Position numbers and translations under genes: made by a program. The notes below the pieces were generated by a model. The model searched no databases and was not told the origin of the DNA. It was given only the letters and a program-made list of their open reading frames with translations. From Streptomyces coffeae (GTDB lineage: Bacteria; Actinomycetota; Actinomycetes; Streptomycetales; Streptomycetaceae): a stretch of 64,000 bases of DNA. Shown here one piece after another: positions 8,267-16,966 of this stretch (position 1 is the first letter of the stretch; each line of letters starts with the position of its first letter). Location of the stretch: contig NZ_JAERRF010000009.1 in NCBI RefSeq assembly GCF_016741875.1, positions 62,001 to 126,000 of the forward strand, read 5' to 3'.

Positions 8267-9339
8267 GTGGAACGCACCACCTTGCGGTAGGACACGACGG
8301 TGCGTACCCGGTCGGCGGACAGGGCCAGGAGCAGGACGCAGCCGAGGTAGATGTTCAGGCTTTCGAGGCCGACACCGAGCAGGTCGAGGCCCTTGCGGAT
8401 GACACCGACCAGCGCGGTGCCCAGCAGGGCGCCGACGACGGAGACGACGCCGCCGGTGAGCAGGGTCCCGCCGAGGACCGCTCCGAGGAACGAGGGGAGC
8501 ATGAAGTCCTCGCCGATGGAGGCGCGGAACGTTCCGGTGCCGACGGCCGCCATGAATCCGGCCAGCGCCGCGAGCAGACCCGACAGGGCGTGCGCGAGGA
8601 TGATCCTGCGGCCGGTGGGGATTCCGGACAGCTCGGCGGCGTTCGGGTTGGCGCCGGTGAGCAGCAGTTCACGTCCCATGCGGGTACGGGTGTAGAGGAA
8701 GCCGAGGCCGATGACGGCGAGCAGGGTGAACTGGGCGATCTGGGGGACGGCCGGCGAGCCGCAGACCGGCCCGAGGCAGATATCGGCGAGCGAGGCCGAC
8801 CGGAGTTCCGTGAGCCCGTCGGGACGGGTGGTGAACGCCGCGTTCTCGGTGAGCGCGGAGTACAGCAGGGAGACCAGTCCGAGGAGGGCGAAGTCCATCG
8901 CCAGGGTCACCACAAACGAACTCACCCCGGCCCGGGCGATGATCCACCCGGTCAGCGCGCCGATGGCGCAGCCCGCCAGCAGGCACAGCACCAGGCCCAT
9001 CGGCAGCGACAGCCCGAGCCGGTCGTAGCCGAAGCCGGCGAACAACGCGCCGAAGGCGGCCATGCGCCCGACGGCGAGGTTCATATGTCCGACGGACAGC
9101 ACCACCATCTGCGCCAGGGCCACCACGGTCAGGGTGGCGATGTCCCGGAGCAGCGGGAAGAGTACGAGGCGCTCGTCGAAGAACGCGGGCCGGAGCAGAC
9201 CGAATACGGCCGCGAGCGCGACGATCAGCACGAGCAGCCCCAGCCGCTGGTTGACCCAGAACGGCAGCCGGTGCGGGGGGCGCGCGCCGTCGGTGGGGCG
9301 GTCGGTCTCGCTCGCACGCGGAGCGGAAGCCGTCTTCAT
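8263..9339 (-). CDS. Sugar ABC transporter permease (RbsC family), first copy
   Basis: The 358-aa membrane protein starts with a short hydrophilic N-tail (about 30 residues). It has SVGHMNLAVGRMAAFGALF in an early helix, the RbsC signature TGANPNAAELSGI, and FLGAVLGGTLLTGG. An extra-cytoplasmic loop carries two Cys (CLGPVCGSP), which could form a disulfide. It partners the 7190-8266 permease and the double ATPase. ATG at 9339 overlaps the stop of the dehydratase gene. Confidence 0.93.
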   Translation of the reverse strand: MKTASAPRASETDRPTDGARPPHRLPFWVNQRLGLLVLIVALAAVFGLLRPAFFDERLVLFPLLRDIATLTVVALAQMVVLSVGHMNLAVGRMAAFGALFAGFGYDRLGLSLPMGLVLCLLAGCAIGALTGWIIARAGVSSFVVTLAMDFALLGLVSLLYSALTENAAFTTRPDGLTELRSASLADICLGPVCGSPAVPQIAQFTLLAVIGLGFLYTRTRMGRELLLTGANPNAAELSGIPTGRRIILAHALSGLLAALAGFMAAVGTGTFRASIGEDFMLPSFLGAVLGGTLLTGGVVSVVGALLGTALVGVIRKGLDLLGVGLESLNIYLGCVLLLALSADRVRTVVSYRKVVRST

Positions 9340-10424
9340 GACACCCTCCGGTCGTCGATGGCGTCCATGTCCCAGTCGACGCCGATGCCCGGCTCGTCCG
9401 GGGCCACGGCCAGGCCGTCTCGTACGGTCATCTCGGTACGGGTGACCGCGCGCAGCTGCGGGATGTACTCCACGTATGCGCCGTTGGCGACCGCCGCTAC
9501 CAGGCTGACGTGCAGTTCCATCAGGAAGTGCGGACAGATCTGCACGTTGAAGGTCTCCGCGAGGTGGGCGACCTTCAGCCACGGGGTGATCCCTCCGACG
9601 CGCGCCACATCCACCTGCACCACGGAGGCGGCCCCGGATTCCAGGTAGGAACGGAACTGCATCGGCGCGTACATCGACTCGCCGACCGCGATGGGGATCC
9701 CGGTCGACCGGGCGAGCCGGGCGTGGCCGCTGATGTCGTCCGCGGGCATGGGTTCCTCGAACCAGTACGGGTCGTACGGTTCGAGGGCGGCGGCCAGCCG
9801 CACCGCGGAGGGCAGCGACTGAGACTGGTTGGCGTCGGTCATGATGTGCAGGTGCGGCCCGACGGCCTCCCGTACCGCCCGCAGGCGTTCGGCGTCCTCG
9901 GCGACGTGCGGCTTGCCCACCTTGATCTTGACGCCGGAGAACCGGGCCTGCTGCGCGGCGCGGGCCGACTCGACCAGTTCCTCGGTGGACAGGTGGAGCC
10001 AGCCGCCCTCGGTGTCGTACACCGGTATCTCCTGGCGGTGGCCGCCGGCGAGCCGCCATAGCGGCTCGCCCGCCCGCTTGCAGCGCAGGTCCCACAGGGC
10101 CGTGTCGATCGCGGCGAGCGCGAGCGAGGTGATCGCTCCCGTGCTCGTAGCGCGGGTGGCGCCGAACAGCTCCCGCCACAGCCCCTCCACGTTGCGCGCG
10201 TCCTTGCCGGCGAGAAGCGGCAGGAGGTGGTCGCGCAGCAGGGCCAGTACGGAGCTGCCGCCGGTGCCGATCGTGTAGGCGTAGCCGGTTCCTTCGACGC
10301 CGTCCGTCGTCGTCAGGGTGACGAGGACCGTCTCCTGTTTGACAAACGACTGCACCGCGTCCGTGCGGTCGGTCTCCACAGCGATGTCGGCCAGCAGGGC
10401 CGTCGCTCTCGTGATGATGGTCAT
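9336..10424 (-). CDS. Mandelate racemase/enolase-family aldonate dehydratase (candidate replacement L-fuconate dehydratase)
   Basis: The 362-aa enolase-superfamily enzyme has the MR-subgroup residues: KIKVGK (KxK base), Asp and Asn in TDANQSQ, Glu in YWFEEPMP and VGESMYAP, and DVARVGG followed by CPHFLMELH (Asp-His pair). Such enzymes dehydrate sugar acids by abstracting the proton alpha to the carboxylate. It is not close to the FUCD type whose C-terminus survives at 4084. It is the only intact dehydratase in the operon, so it should supply the step from aldonate to 2-keto-3-deoxy acid. It lies between the receptor and permease genes. Substrate specificity is inferred from context. Confidence 0.85.
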   Translation of the reverse strand: MTIITRATALLADIAVETDRTDAVQSFVKQETVLVTLTTTDGVEGTGYAYTIGTGGSSVLALLRDHLLPLLAGKDARNVEGLWRELFGATRATSTGAITSLALAAIDTALWDLRCKRAGEPLWRLAGGHRQEIPVYDTEGGWLHLSTEELVESARAAQQARFSGVKIKVGKPHVAEDAERLRAVREAVGPHLHIMTDANQSQSLPSAVRLAAALEPYDPYWFEEPMPADDISGHARLARSTGIPIAVGESMYAPMQFRSYLESGAASVVQVDVARVGGITPWLKVAHLAETFNVQICPHFLMELHVSLVAAVANGAYVEYIPQLRAVTRTEMTVRDGLAVAPDEPGIGVDWDMDAIDDRRVS

Positions 10425-10465
10425 GGGGCGTGTGCTGACTTTCTGTCAGGGTGCCGCGGACGCGG

Positions 10466-11551
10466 TCAGCCGCAGGAGAGGTACTCGTCGGCGAACTTCT
10501 TCTTCAGCTGCGCGGTCTTGGCCTTGCGCGCGTCGTCGTAGTCGGCGACGTTCTTCTTCGTGACAACGAAGGAGCCGGAGTCGATGGTCACTCCCGGCTG
10601 CTTCATCGTGCACTGCTTGCTCTGCAACAGGGCCAGTACCCAGGCGCCGATGTCGGCCTGACCCACGGGGTTCTGCACCACCGTGGCGCTGACGGAGCCG
10701 TTCTTGACCGAAGAGAGGATCTTGGCGTCGTCGTCGATCGCCACGACCTTGGCCTTCGACCCGGACTCGCGGACGGCCTCGGCCGCGGCGACCGCCGGGT
10801 TGTAGGAGGTGCTGACGATGCCCTGGATCTGCGGCCCCTTGGAGGCGATCAGATCGGAGACGGCCTTCTGCGCGGTCTGGAGGTCCTTGTCGATGTCGGT
10901 GATGGTCTGCAGCAAGGTCACCTTGCCGCCGGTCTCCTGCACCGCCTTCTTGACGCCCTTGATGCGGCGCTGCGTGTTGGCGTCGACGTTGTTGCCCGTC
11001 AGGTGGACGAGCCGGCCCTGTCCGCCCATCGCGTCGATGGTGGCCCTGGCCGCCTTGTAGGCGGCCAGCTCCACGTCCGTGGAGAGGCAGAAGTCGGCCG
11101 CGTTCTTGCCGCCGGCGGGACAGGAGGCAAGGGAGGCCACCGCGAAGCCCTGGGACTTGAGGTCGGCGAAGGTGGTGTTGATGTCGGTCGGAGAGACGCC
11201 GAAGATGCCGAAGGCGTTGTAGCCGCGCGCGGCGAGGGTCGACAGCAGGTCGTTCTGCTTCTGCTGGTCCCACTCGGCGGTCTCGTCGAAGGTGACGTCG
11301 CCCAGTCCCAGCCTCTTCTTCGCGTCGGCGCCCGCCCGCTTCCAGGGCTGGAAGTAGGGGTGCGCGCCGCCAGGGACGAGGGCGATCTTGACGCCGGAGC
11401 CGTCGGCGAGCTCGGCGGTGCCCCCGCCCCGCTTGGCGGGGGCGTTGCCGGCCGGGCCGGTGTCGCCCGAGTTCTTCACGGTGCACGCGGAAGCGGCGAC
11501 GAGGACGAGGAAGGTGGCGGCGGCCGTGAGGACGGATCTGTGCTGAGTCAT
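10466..11551 (-). CDS. Sugar ABC transporter substrate-binding lipoprotein
   Basis: The 361-aa periplasmic-binding-protein-like protein begins with a lipoprotein signal (LVLVAASAC, lipobox Cys at about residue 23), followed by a Gly/Thr-rich linker and two Rossmann-like lobes of the type 1 (RbsB/XylF) fold. GIFGVSPTDIN and GIVSTSYNPAVAAAE are typical ligand-lobe segments. Anchored outside the membrane, it would deliver sugar to the two permeases. It is the first gene of the operon. ATG at 11551 was chosen because the signal peptide follows it directly. Confidence 0.93.
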   Translation of the reverse strand: MTQHRSVLTAAATFLVLVAASACTVKNSGDTGPAGNAPAKRGGGTAELADGSGVKIALVPGGAHPYFQPWKRAGADAKKRLGLGDVTFDETAEWDQQKQNDLLSTLAARGYNAFGIFGVSPTDINTTFADLKSQGFAVASLASCPAGGKNAADFCLSTDVELAAYKAARATIDAMGGQGRLVHLTGNNVDANTQRRIKGVKKAVQETGGKVTLLQTITDIDKDLQTAQKAVSDLIASKGPQIQGIVSTSYNPAVAAAEAVRESGSKAKVVAIDDDAKILSSVKNGSVSATVVQNPVGQADIGAWVLALLQSKQCTMKQPGVTIDSGSFVVTKKNVADYDDARKAKTAQLKKKFADEYLSCG

Positions 11552-11770
11552 GAGGTACTGCCCCACTCGAATCAAATAGGATTCCGTTGGTTGGAGATGC
11601 TGAGGGAGGTACGGGCGGCTCGTCAAGGGGTGGGGGACGACCATCGAGATAAGTTGTTTACCTGGGATGATCGTGGGCGATCACATGGGTGCCACTCCTC
11701 GTGACACCAAGATATTGAATCGTAAAGTTGCGATCACATAGGATTTTGCCCTACGAGGGGAGATCACACC
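11552..11770. promoter_or_regulatory. Divergent control region of the sugar operon and FCD regulator
   Basis: This 219-bp gap separates the leftward transporter/catabolic operon from the rightward regulator. It holds GATCACAT at 11679-11686 and 11732-11739 and GATCACAC at 11762-11769, the last just before the regulator ATG. The first two copies each end an ATCG...CGATCACAT arrangement. GATCACAT also occurs before the paralogous regulator at 724. The likely reading is autoregulation plus control of the operon by one or both FCD proteins. Confidence 0.55.
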
Positions 11771-12496
11771 ATGCCGCTGGATACCGGTACGGACGGCGGA
11801 ACCGCGCCCCCTGACGTGCCGCGTGGTGCCGCGCCCACGCGGCGGGAAGTGCTGACCGACGGCGTCTACGAGGCAGTGAAGACCATGGTGATGGACCATG
11901 CCATCCAGCCGGGCGCCAGAGTCGGCATCGAAGCCCTGTCCCGTTCCCTCGGTGTCTCGCCGACACCGGTGCGCGAGGCCCTGGCCCGCCTGGAATCGGA
12001 CGGGCTGGTCGTCAAACGCTCACTCTCGGGCTACCGCGCCACCGAACTCCTCGACCGCCGGGGCGTGGAGGAGCTGTTCGAGATGCGGCTGTTGCTGGAG
12101 CCGAGAGCGGCGGCCCTCGCGGCCGAACGCGTCGGAGACAGCGACCTGGACCGGATCGAAGCGCTGGTGGAGGAGATGCAGGGCTTGCCCGACAAGGGCG
12201 AGAGCTACGCCGTCTACGGCCGCTTCGCGGCGCTCGACCAGCGATTCCACGACGCACTCGCCGCGGCGTCCGGCCACACGATGCTCGCGGCCGCCGTGGA
12301 ACGGCTCCACACGCACCTGCACCTGTTCCGGCTGAGCCCGGTCACCGGTGGCAGCCCCGCCACGGTCGTGGAGCACGGCAGGATCCTGCGAGCGCTGCTC
12401 CGGCACCATCCCGAGCGCGCCGCACAAGCCATGCGGCAGCACCTCGAGCTCAGCCTCGAGCGGCACCTCGGCCGTTACCGGACGGACGGCTCCTGA
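11771..12496 (+). CDS. GntR/FadR-family (FCD) transcriptional regulator, paralogue of the 724 gene
   Basis: The 241-aa protein has a winged helix (GVSPTPVREALARLESDG) and an FCD domain (MRLLLEPRAAALAAERV, ALDQRFHDALAAASGH). It shares long identical runs with the 724-1431 regulator, so the pair arose by duplication flanking the sugar operon. It is transcribed divergently from the binding-protein gene and is the better placed operon repressor. Metal-binding His and Asp of the FCD fold appear present. The start follows GAGGGGAGATC. Confidence 0.9.
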   Translation: MPLDTGTDGGTAPPDVPRGAAPTRREVLTDGVYEAVKTMVMDHAIQPGARVGIEALSRSLGVSPTPVREALARLESDGLVVKRSLSGYRATELLDRRGVEELFEMRLLLEPRAAALAAERVGDSDLDRIEALVEEMQGLPDKGESYAVYGRFAALDQRFHDALAAASGHTMLAAAVERLHTHLHLFRLSPVTGGSPATVVEHGRILRALLRHHPERAAQAMRQHLELSLERHLGRYRTDGS

Positions 12497-12668
12497 GCGG
12501 CTCCTCGCCCGCCGGCCCCGGTTCATGCCGTCGACGACCGGGACACGTTCATCCGGCGGCCACAGAGCCGCTCCACGCGCCGGCACGCGCGCCCTCTCCG
12601 TCGACCGGAAGCCGTCGGATGGTGCGAAGTCGTGGGCAACCGCCGGACACGGCCCTTACCTTGAGGCC

Positions 12669-13154
12669 ATGGCAGACGATCAGCACCATGTGGCCGTGGA
12701 CCACGGCGTCGAGATTCCCGCCCCTGCCGATGGCGAGGTCTGGGCAGTCGGAGCGGTCATCCTCAACCAGGACGGCAAAGCCTTCGCCCAGAAACGCAGC
12801 CCCGATCGGCGGCTCTTCCCTGACTGCTGGGACATCGTCGGCGGCCACGTCGAGCCCGGCGAGTCCCTGATGGACACCCTCGCCCGGGAAGTCGAAGAGG
12901 AGACCGGCTGGCGCCTGCGCCGGGTACGACGCCTGCTCGGGATCGCCACCTGGACCGGCGACGACGGGGACGGCACACGCCGGGAGGCCGACTACCTCGT
13001 CGAAGTCGACGGCGACCTGGACCACCCCGCCCTGGAATGGTCCAAGCACACCGCCTACGGCTGGTTCGGGCCTGAGGACCTCTCCCGGCTCAAGGAGAAC
13101 CGAGCCCCCGGTGAATACCTCATCCACGACCTGATCGCGAAGGCTCACACGTAG
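12669..13154 (+). CDS. NUDIX hydrolase
   Basis: The 161-aa protein contains a complete Nudix box, beginning GHVEPGESLMDTLAREVEEE and followed by TGW (consensus GX5EX7REUXEEXGU), at about residues 59-81, preceded by WDIVGG. It hydrolyses a nucleoside diphosphate linked to another moiety; the substrate cannot be told. ATG at 12669 was chosen because the Nudix fold begins shortly after it. It stands alone between the regulator and a partial kinase gene, with no link to sugar catabolism visible. Confidence 0.9.
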   Translation: MADDQHHVAVDHGVEIPAPADGEVWAVGAVILNQDGKAFAQKRSPDRRLFPDCWDIVGGHVEPGESLMDTLAREVEEETGWRLRRVRRLLGIATWTGDDGDGTRREADYLVEVDGDLDHPALEWSKHTAYGWFGPEDLSRLKENRAPGEYLIHDLIAKAHT

Positions 13155-13219
13155 ACCGGTGGGCAGCCTCACGTTCGGACAGATCCGGGCAGTCGGACCT
13201 CCGTGCTCGCTCAGCCGGC

Positions 13220-13807
13220 GTGAAGGATCCGAAAGCGATCGGGTTCCGCCGGATCTCGATCAACGACCTGGATGGGCGCCCAAGCCCATTGCCACACGGC
13301 CTCGCCGCCCACTGCCGCCGGCACCCCACCCTCGAGGCTCTCGGCCGCGCCGTGCTCGCCGATGCCGCCGACCCCTCACCCCGCGACGACATCGCCCTCC
13401 TGCTCGTCAGCACGCGCGCCCTGGCACCAGACGCCATCGCCACGTGGGAATTCCCCGCAGAACCCACCGCCGTTGCCCGCGCCCGCGACGCCGCCACTCG
13501 CCAACTGACCTCCTGGGGGCTCGATGAGGCTGCCTTCGCCACCGAACTCATCGTCAGCGAACTGGTCACCAACGCCATCCGCTACGCCGGCGGCCCGATC
13601 GGCCTGCGCCTCATCCATGACGAGGTACTCGTCTGCGAGGTGACCGACCCCAGCAACTCCCAGCCCCGCCTGCGTCGCGCCCACACTACCGACGAAGGCG
13701 GTCGCGGCCTGTTCCTCGTCGCCCAGCTCGCCCAACGCTGGGGCAGCCGTTACGGCCAGTCCGGCAAGACGATCTGGGCCGAACAACGGCTGGCCGGGCG
13801 GGCGTGA
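13220..13807 (+). CDS. Truncated SpoIIE-type phosphatase tail with HATPase (anti-sigma kinase-like) domain
   Basis: The 195-aa ORF (GTG start) begins with what looks like the last 50 residues of a PP2C/SpoIIE domain (SPRDDIALLLVSTRAL). An RsbW-like HATPase_c domain follows, with the N-box ELIVSELVTNAIRYA and a G-box near EGGRGLFLVAQL. It closely matches the C-terminus of the full-length protein at 46270-48366. The PAS, GAF and most of the phosphatase are missing, so it is a 5'-truncated paralogue. The HATPase domain itself looks complete and could still act as a small serine kinase. Confidence 0.75.
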   Translation: MKDPKAIGFRRISINDLDGRPSPLPHGLAAHCRRHPTLEALGRAVLADAADPSPRDDIALLLVSTRALAPDAIATWEFPAEPTAVARARDAATRQLTSWGLDEAAFATELIVSELVTNAIRYAGGPIGLRLIHDEVLVCEVTDPSNSQPRLRRAHTTDEGGRGLFLVAQLAQRWGSRYGQSGKTIWAEQRLAGRA

Positions 13808-14381
13808 AAGCCGCAAGCGCTGATCGCCACACCGAGAGAAGTGCTGCCGAGCCGCGGACCGCGCCGCGCTGTCATCAGATCCCTTCCCGGTGGTTCGCGA
13901 CGAATGACGTAGAGGCGGTGGGACATGCCTCCGGGCGAGCCCGGTCATTAGCGAGATACACGGGATCTCACCGCTCTGTAGCGTCGAACGCGTCGCCATC
14001 GCGGACGTGCGGTGGCCATGAGTGGCGCTGGGAGGAGATGATCGACGTGGCGTCGAGGTGGCGGCCCCCTCCACGGGAAGCGGCCGAACTGCTCTTCAAT
14101 ACCAGGGTGAAGTAGTCGTTCTGGCCCGGCACTCTGCGGTCAGGACGACAATGCCACGTCGACGAGCGGATCCAGATCGCCGGCCACCGTACATATTTCT
14201 CCGTGCTGGACTCCTCGCCCTGTCTGTGCTTGGGCGGCGGCATCAGGATCACACCCTCACTGCCGGTCATCGCCCGGGTGCGCCCGCAGGGGCGCCGACT
14301 GGTTCCCCAGGCTCTTCGAATCCCGCTTCGCTCTCTCCCCCGGCGGCGGCAGGACCGCCGAGAAAGGTCAGGACAGCAGCA
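13808..14381 (+). promoter_or_regulatory. galB upstream region with island-type promoter
   Basis: This 574-bp stretch has no convincing gene. A box TCGCGACGAATGACG at 13895-13909 (core GACGAATGAC) lies 83 bp before GTAGCG at 13978-13983. This is the arrangement found at seven other promoters of the island, and it is the weakest of the eight. A CCGGTCAT element at 13941 also recurs in the desA-like and couT-like promoters. Transcription from here would leave a leader of about 400 nt before galB. A short ORF at 14038-14115 is not recognisable. Confidence 0.55.
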
Positions 14382-15110
14382 ATGGCTGACGACAAGCATC
14401 CTTCTGTTGTGGTGATCAGCGCCCACTCCGGCGACTTCGTATGGCGCGCCGGCGGCGCGCTGGCTCTCTACGCCGAACGCGGCCACGACGTGCGGATCGT
14501 ATGCCTGAGCTACGGCGAGCGCGGCGAATCACAAGGCCTGTGGAAGCAGGAGGGCATGACCCTGGAGAAGGCCAAGGAGAGCCGGCGCGCGGAGGCCGAG
14601 GCTGCCGCCGCTGCCCTCGGGGCGTCTATCACCTTCCTCGACCTGGGCGACTATCCGCTGCGGATCGATGACGCCGCGCTGGACCGGATCGTCGCCGAGA
14701 TGCGCGCGGCACAGCCCGAGGTGCTGCTCACCCACGTCGCCTCCGACCCCTACAACCGCGACCACAACGCCGCACACGAGGCCACGCTGCTTGCCCGGCA
14801 GGTCGCGCAGGCTGCCGGGCACGACCGCACCACCGACCCGATCGGCGCCCCCCAGATCCTGCAATTCGAGCCGCACCAGCCCGAGCAGTGCGGCTTCGTG
14901 CCGAACTTGCTCCTGGACATCACGCCGGTCTTCGACCGCAAGCGCAAGGCCATGGAGTGCATGCGCGCCCAGTCACACCTCGTGCGGTACTACACCGACC
15001 TCGGTCTGCGCCGCGGTGTGCAGGCGGTCCGTAACGGCGGCGCGAAGTCGATCGTGCAGGCCGAGGCATATCAGCGGGTCTTTCCCATCGTCGGGGACGA
15101 ACTCCGGTGA
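14382..15110 (+). CDS. galB: 4-oxalomesaconate hydratase GalB (PIG-L/LmbE family)
   Basis: The 242-aa protein has the PIG-L zinc site variant SAHSGDFVWRAGG, then LSYGERGES, SDPYNRDHNAAHEA and FEPHQPEQCGFVPNLLLDIT. All of these are strongly like Pseudomonas GalB, which hydrates 4-oxalomesaconate to 4-carboxy-4-hydroxy-2-oxoadipate in gallate catabolism. The next gene encodes the matching aldolase and overlaps by GTGA. Members of this family are often mis-annotated as sugar deacetylases. ATG at 14382 was chosen because the zinc motif normally starts about ten residues in. Confidence 0.88.
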   Translation: MADDKHPSVVVISAHSGDFVWRAGGALALYAERGHDVRIVCLSYGERGESQGLWKQEGMTLEKAKESRRAEAEAAAAALGASITFLDLGDYPLRIDDAALDRIVAEMRAAQPEVLLTHVASDPYNRDHNAAHEATLLARQVAQAAGHDRTTDPIGAPQILQFEPHQPEQCGFVPNLLLDITPVFDRKRKAMECMRAQSHLVRYYTDLGLRRGVQAVRNGGAKSIVQAEAYQRVFPIVGDELR

Positions 15111-15844
15111 GCCGGCGCACCAGCGGGCACGTCATCGTCCGCACGAGCCGGGGACCGTCCAGCGAGGTCGTGGCGTCCCTGGCCAAAAGCGGCGTTGCCA
15201 CCGCCCACGAGGCGTACGGCAGACGGGGGTTGCTCGGACCAGAGCTGCGGCCGATCTATCCTGGCGCGCGCATCGCGGGCCGCGCCGTAACCGTGCTCTC
15301 ACACCCGGGCGACAACCTGATGATCCACGCCTCCATCGAGCAGTGCCGTGCCGGCGATGTCTTGGTGGTCGCCACCACTTCGCGGTCGACCGACGGCATG
15401 TTCGGGGAACTGTTCGCCACCCAACTCCACCACCGCGGAGTCCTCGGCCTGGTCACCGACGCCGGGGTCCGCGACGTCGCCGACCTCACCGCGATGGGCT
15501 TCCCCGTCTGGTCCCGCGCGGTGCACGCACAAGGCACTGCGAAGGCTGTTCCGGGCTCGGTGAACGTGCCAGTGGTGGTCGCCGGGCACCTGGTCAACCC
15601 CGGCGACATCATCCTCGCCGACGACGACGGCGTGCTGTGCATCCCGCTCGCCGATGGCGAGGCGGTCGTCGAGGCAAGCGCCCGCCGCGAGGCGAACGAG
15701 GAGGCCAAGCGCCGCCGCTTCCGCCAAGGGGAGTTGGGACTCGACATCTACCACATGCGACCGCTCCTTGAGCAGCTCGGTGTGCGCTACGTCGACGCCG
15801 ACGACGAGCCCGACCCCGACACCGCCCCCACGGAGGATTGCTGA
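15107..15844 (+). CDS. galC: 4-carboxy-4-hydroxy-2-oxoadipate aldolase GalC/LigK (RraA fold)
   Basis: The 245-aa protein belongs to the RraA/HMG-CHA aldolase family: VATAHEAYGRRGLLGPELR near the N-terminus, GDNLMIHASIE, FGELFATQ, and the DAGVRDVADL metal/substrate segment. It cleaves 4-carboxy-4-hydroxy-2-oxoadipate to pyruvate and oxaloacetate, the last step of the gallate and protocatechuate 4,5-pathways. The GTG start overlaps the galB stop. A decayed second copy lies near 36260-36396. Confidence 0.9.
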   Translation: MSRRTSGHVIVRTSRGPSSEVVASLAKSGVATAHEAYGRRGLLGPELRPIYPGARIAGRAVTVLSHPGDNLMIHASIEQCRAGDVLVVATTSRSTDGMFGELFATQLHHRGVLGLVTDAGVRDVADLTAMGFPVWSRAVHAQGTAKAVPGSVNVPVVVAGHLVNPGDIILADDDGVLCIPLADGEAVVEASARREANEEAKRRRFRQGELGLDIYHMRPLLEQLGVRYVDADDEPDPDTAPTEDC

Positions 15845-16551
15845 TGAGCACGTTCGTCCTCGTCCATGGTGCCTGGCACGGCGGCTGGGTCTGGCAGCGG
15901 GTGGTCCCCGCACTGCGAGCCGCCGGGCACGAGGTGTACACCCCCACCCTGACGGGTCTGTCCGACCGCGCCCACCTGCTCAACCCACAGGTCGGGCTGT
16001 CCACCCACGTCCAGGACATCGTCGCCCTTCTCGAGACGCACGACGCCCGCGATGTCGTCCTGGTCGGGCACAGCTATGCCGGACAGGTGATCACCGGCGT
16101 GGCCGACCGCGTCCCCGAGCGGCTGGCCAAGCGCATCCATCTCGACGCCTTCGTCGGCGACGACGGCGACGCCGCCATCGACTTGCTGCCCACCACAGTC
16201 GCCGGCCACTACCGCGAGTCCGTCGCGGGCCCCGGGTACGGCTGGCTGATACCCGTCCGCTCTCTGGAGAAGCTCGGCGTCACCGATGAAGCGGACGTCG
16301 ACTGGCTCACCCCGCGGCTGACCCCGCACCCGTGGCTGACCTACACCGAGCCACTGCGGCTGACGGGGAAAGGTGAGCACGTCCCGGCCGCGTTCATCGA
16401 ATGCGTGGACTGGATGCGCGTGTTCACACCGCAAGCGGAGAAGGCCGCTGCCCGAGGCTGGCCGACCCACGAAGTCGCCACCGGCCACGAGGCCATGGTC
16501 ACCGCTCCCGACGAGTTGGCTGCCGTGCTGCTCGACGTCGCCGCTGCCTGA
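15844..16551 (+). CDS. Alpha/beta hydrolase (salicylate-esterase/hydroxynitrile-lyase-like)
   Basis: The 235-aa enzyme has the oxyanion segment LVHGAWHGGWVWQ, nucleophile GHSYAG, and a C-terminal ATGHEAM with the probable catalytic His. It resembles small plant-type esterases and related bacterial hydrolases. It is embedded in the galB-galC operon (TGATG overlap with galC), so an ester or lactone of a lignin-type aromatic or of a ring-cleavage product is the likely substrate. No specific reaction can be assigned. It is absent from the decayed second copy of the block. Confidence 0.8.
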   Translation: MSTFVLVHGAWHGGWVWQRVVPALRAAGHEVYTPTLTGLSDRAHLLNPQVGLSTHVQDIVALLETHDARDVVLVGHSYAGQVITGVADRVPERLAKRIHLDAFVGDDGDAAIDLLPTTVAGHYRESVAGPGYGWLIPVRSLEKLGVTDEADVDWLTPRLTPHPWLTYTEPLRLTGKGEHVPAAFIECVDWMRVFTPQAEKAAARGWPTHEVATGHEAMVTAPDELAAVLLDVAAA

Positions 16552-16561
16552 TCCGAGAGGG

Positions 16562-16852
16562 ATGAAACACATGGAGTTTCTGGTCCGCGCGGAGAATCTG
16601 CTCCCGAACGACACCCCGGACGACGTCCGCGACCAGCTCAAGAAGGCTGAGCGAGCGAGGGCGATGGAACTACGCGAGGGGGGCGTCCTCAAGCGGCTCT
16701 GGCGAGTGCCCGGCCGCAACGCCACCATCGGGCTCTACGCGGCCGAGGATCCGGCCGCCCTGCACGACGCGCTCACTTCGTTGCCGATGTGGAAGTGGAT
16801 GGACGTGTCCGTCGAGGCGCTGGCGACCCATCCCCAGGAGAAGAAGGAGTGA
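16562..16852 (+). CDS. Muconolactone isomerase-like protein
   Basis: The 96-aa ferredoxin-like alpha/beta protein matches the CatC family (MEFLVRAENLLP, RLWRVPGR, LHDALTSLPMWKWMDVSVEAL). CatC normally moves a double bond in muconolactone, but no catA or catB is present here. Its place after galB-galC suggests it could supply the missing 4-oxalomesaconate keto/enol tautomerase, normally the PrpF-like GalD. That role is inference. ATG at 16562 follows GAGAGG; a second ATG lies at 16571. A C-terminal stump of a second copy is at 36152. Confidence 0.8.
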   Translation: MKHMEFLVRAENLLPNDTPDDVRDQLKKAERARAMELREGGVLKRLWRVPGRNATIGLYAAEDPAALHDALTSLPMWKWMDVSVEALATHPQEKKE

Positions 16853-16960
16853 GCACCCTCGTACATCGCCGCACATGCACGGATCGTCACGTGACGGTCC
16901 CCGGATGGTCCGCGAGCTGGGCGAGCACCGGATCACAGTCAACGCGGTGATGCCACCGCC
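16849..16960 (+). pseudogene. Remnant of a short-chain dehydrogenase
   Basis: Directly after the isomerase stop, GTGAGCACCCTC mimics the start of the SDR at 36152 (GTG, then N/S-T-L). A frame-shifted piece reading MVRELGEHRITVNAV follows from 16905. This is the SDR segment ARELGEYRITVNAV of the intact gene. About 170 residues between the two pieces, and everything after, are lost. The fragment shows that the operon once continued into an SDR. Confidence 0.7.
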
Positions 16961-16966
16961 CCTCGG

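Noticed and set aside
14382..15110. Mycothiol or sugar N-acetyl deacetylase function for the PIG-L family protein
   Set aside because: Motifs such as SAHSGDFVWRAGG and FEPHQPEQCG match GalB, and the next gene is the matching aldolase.
16562..16852. A catechol ortho-cleavage pathway suggested by the CatC-like protein
   Set aside because: No catechol dioxygenase or muconate cycloisomerase gene is present in the window, and the gene sits in the galB-galC operon.
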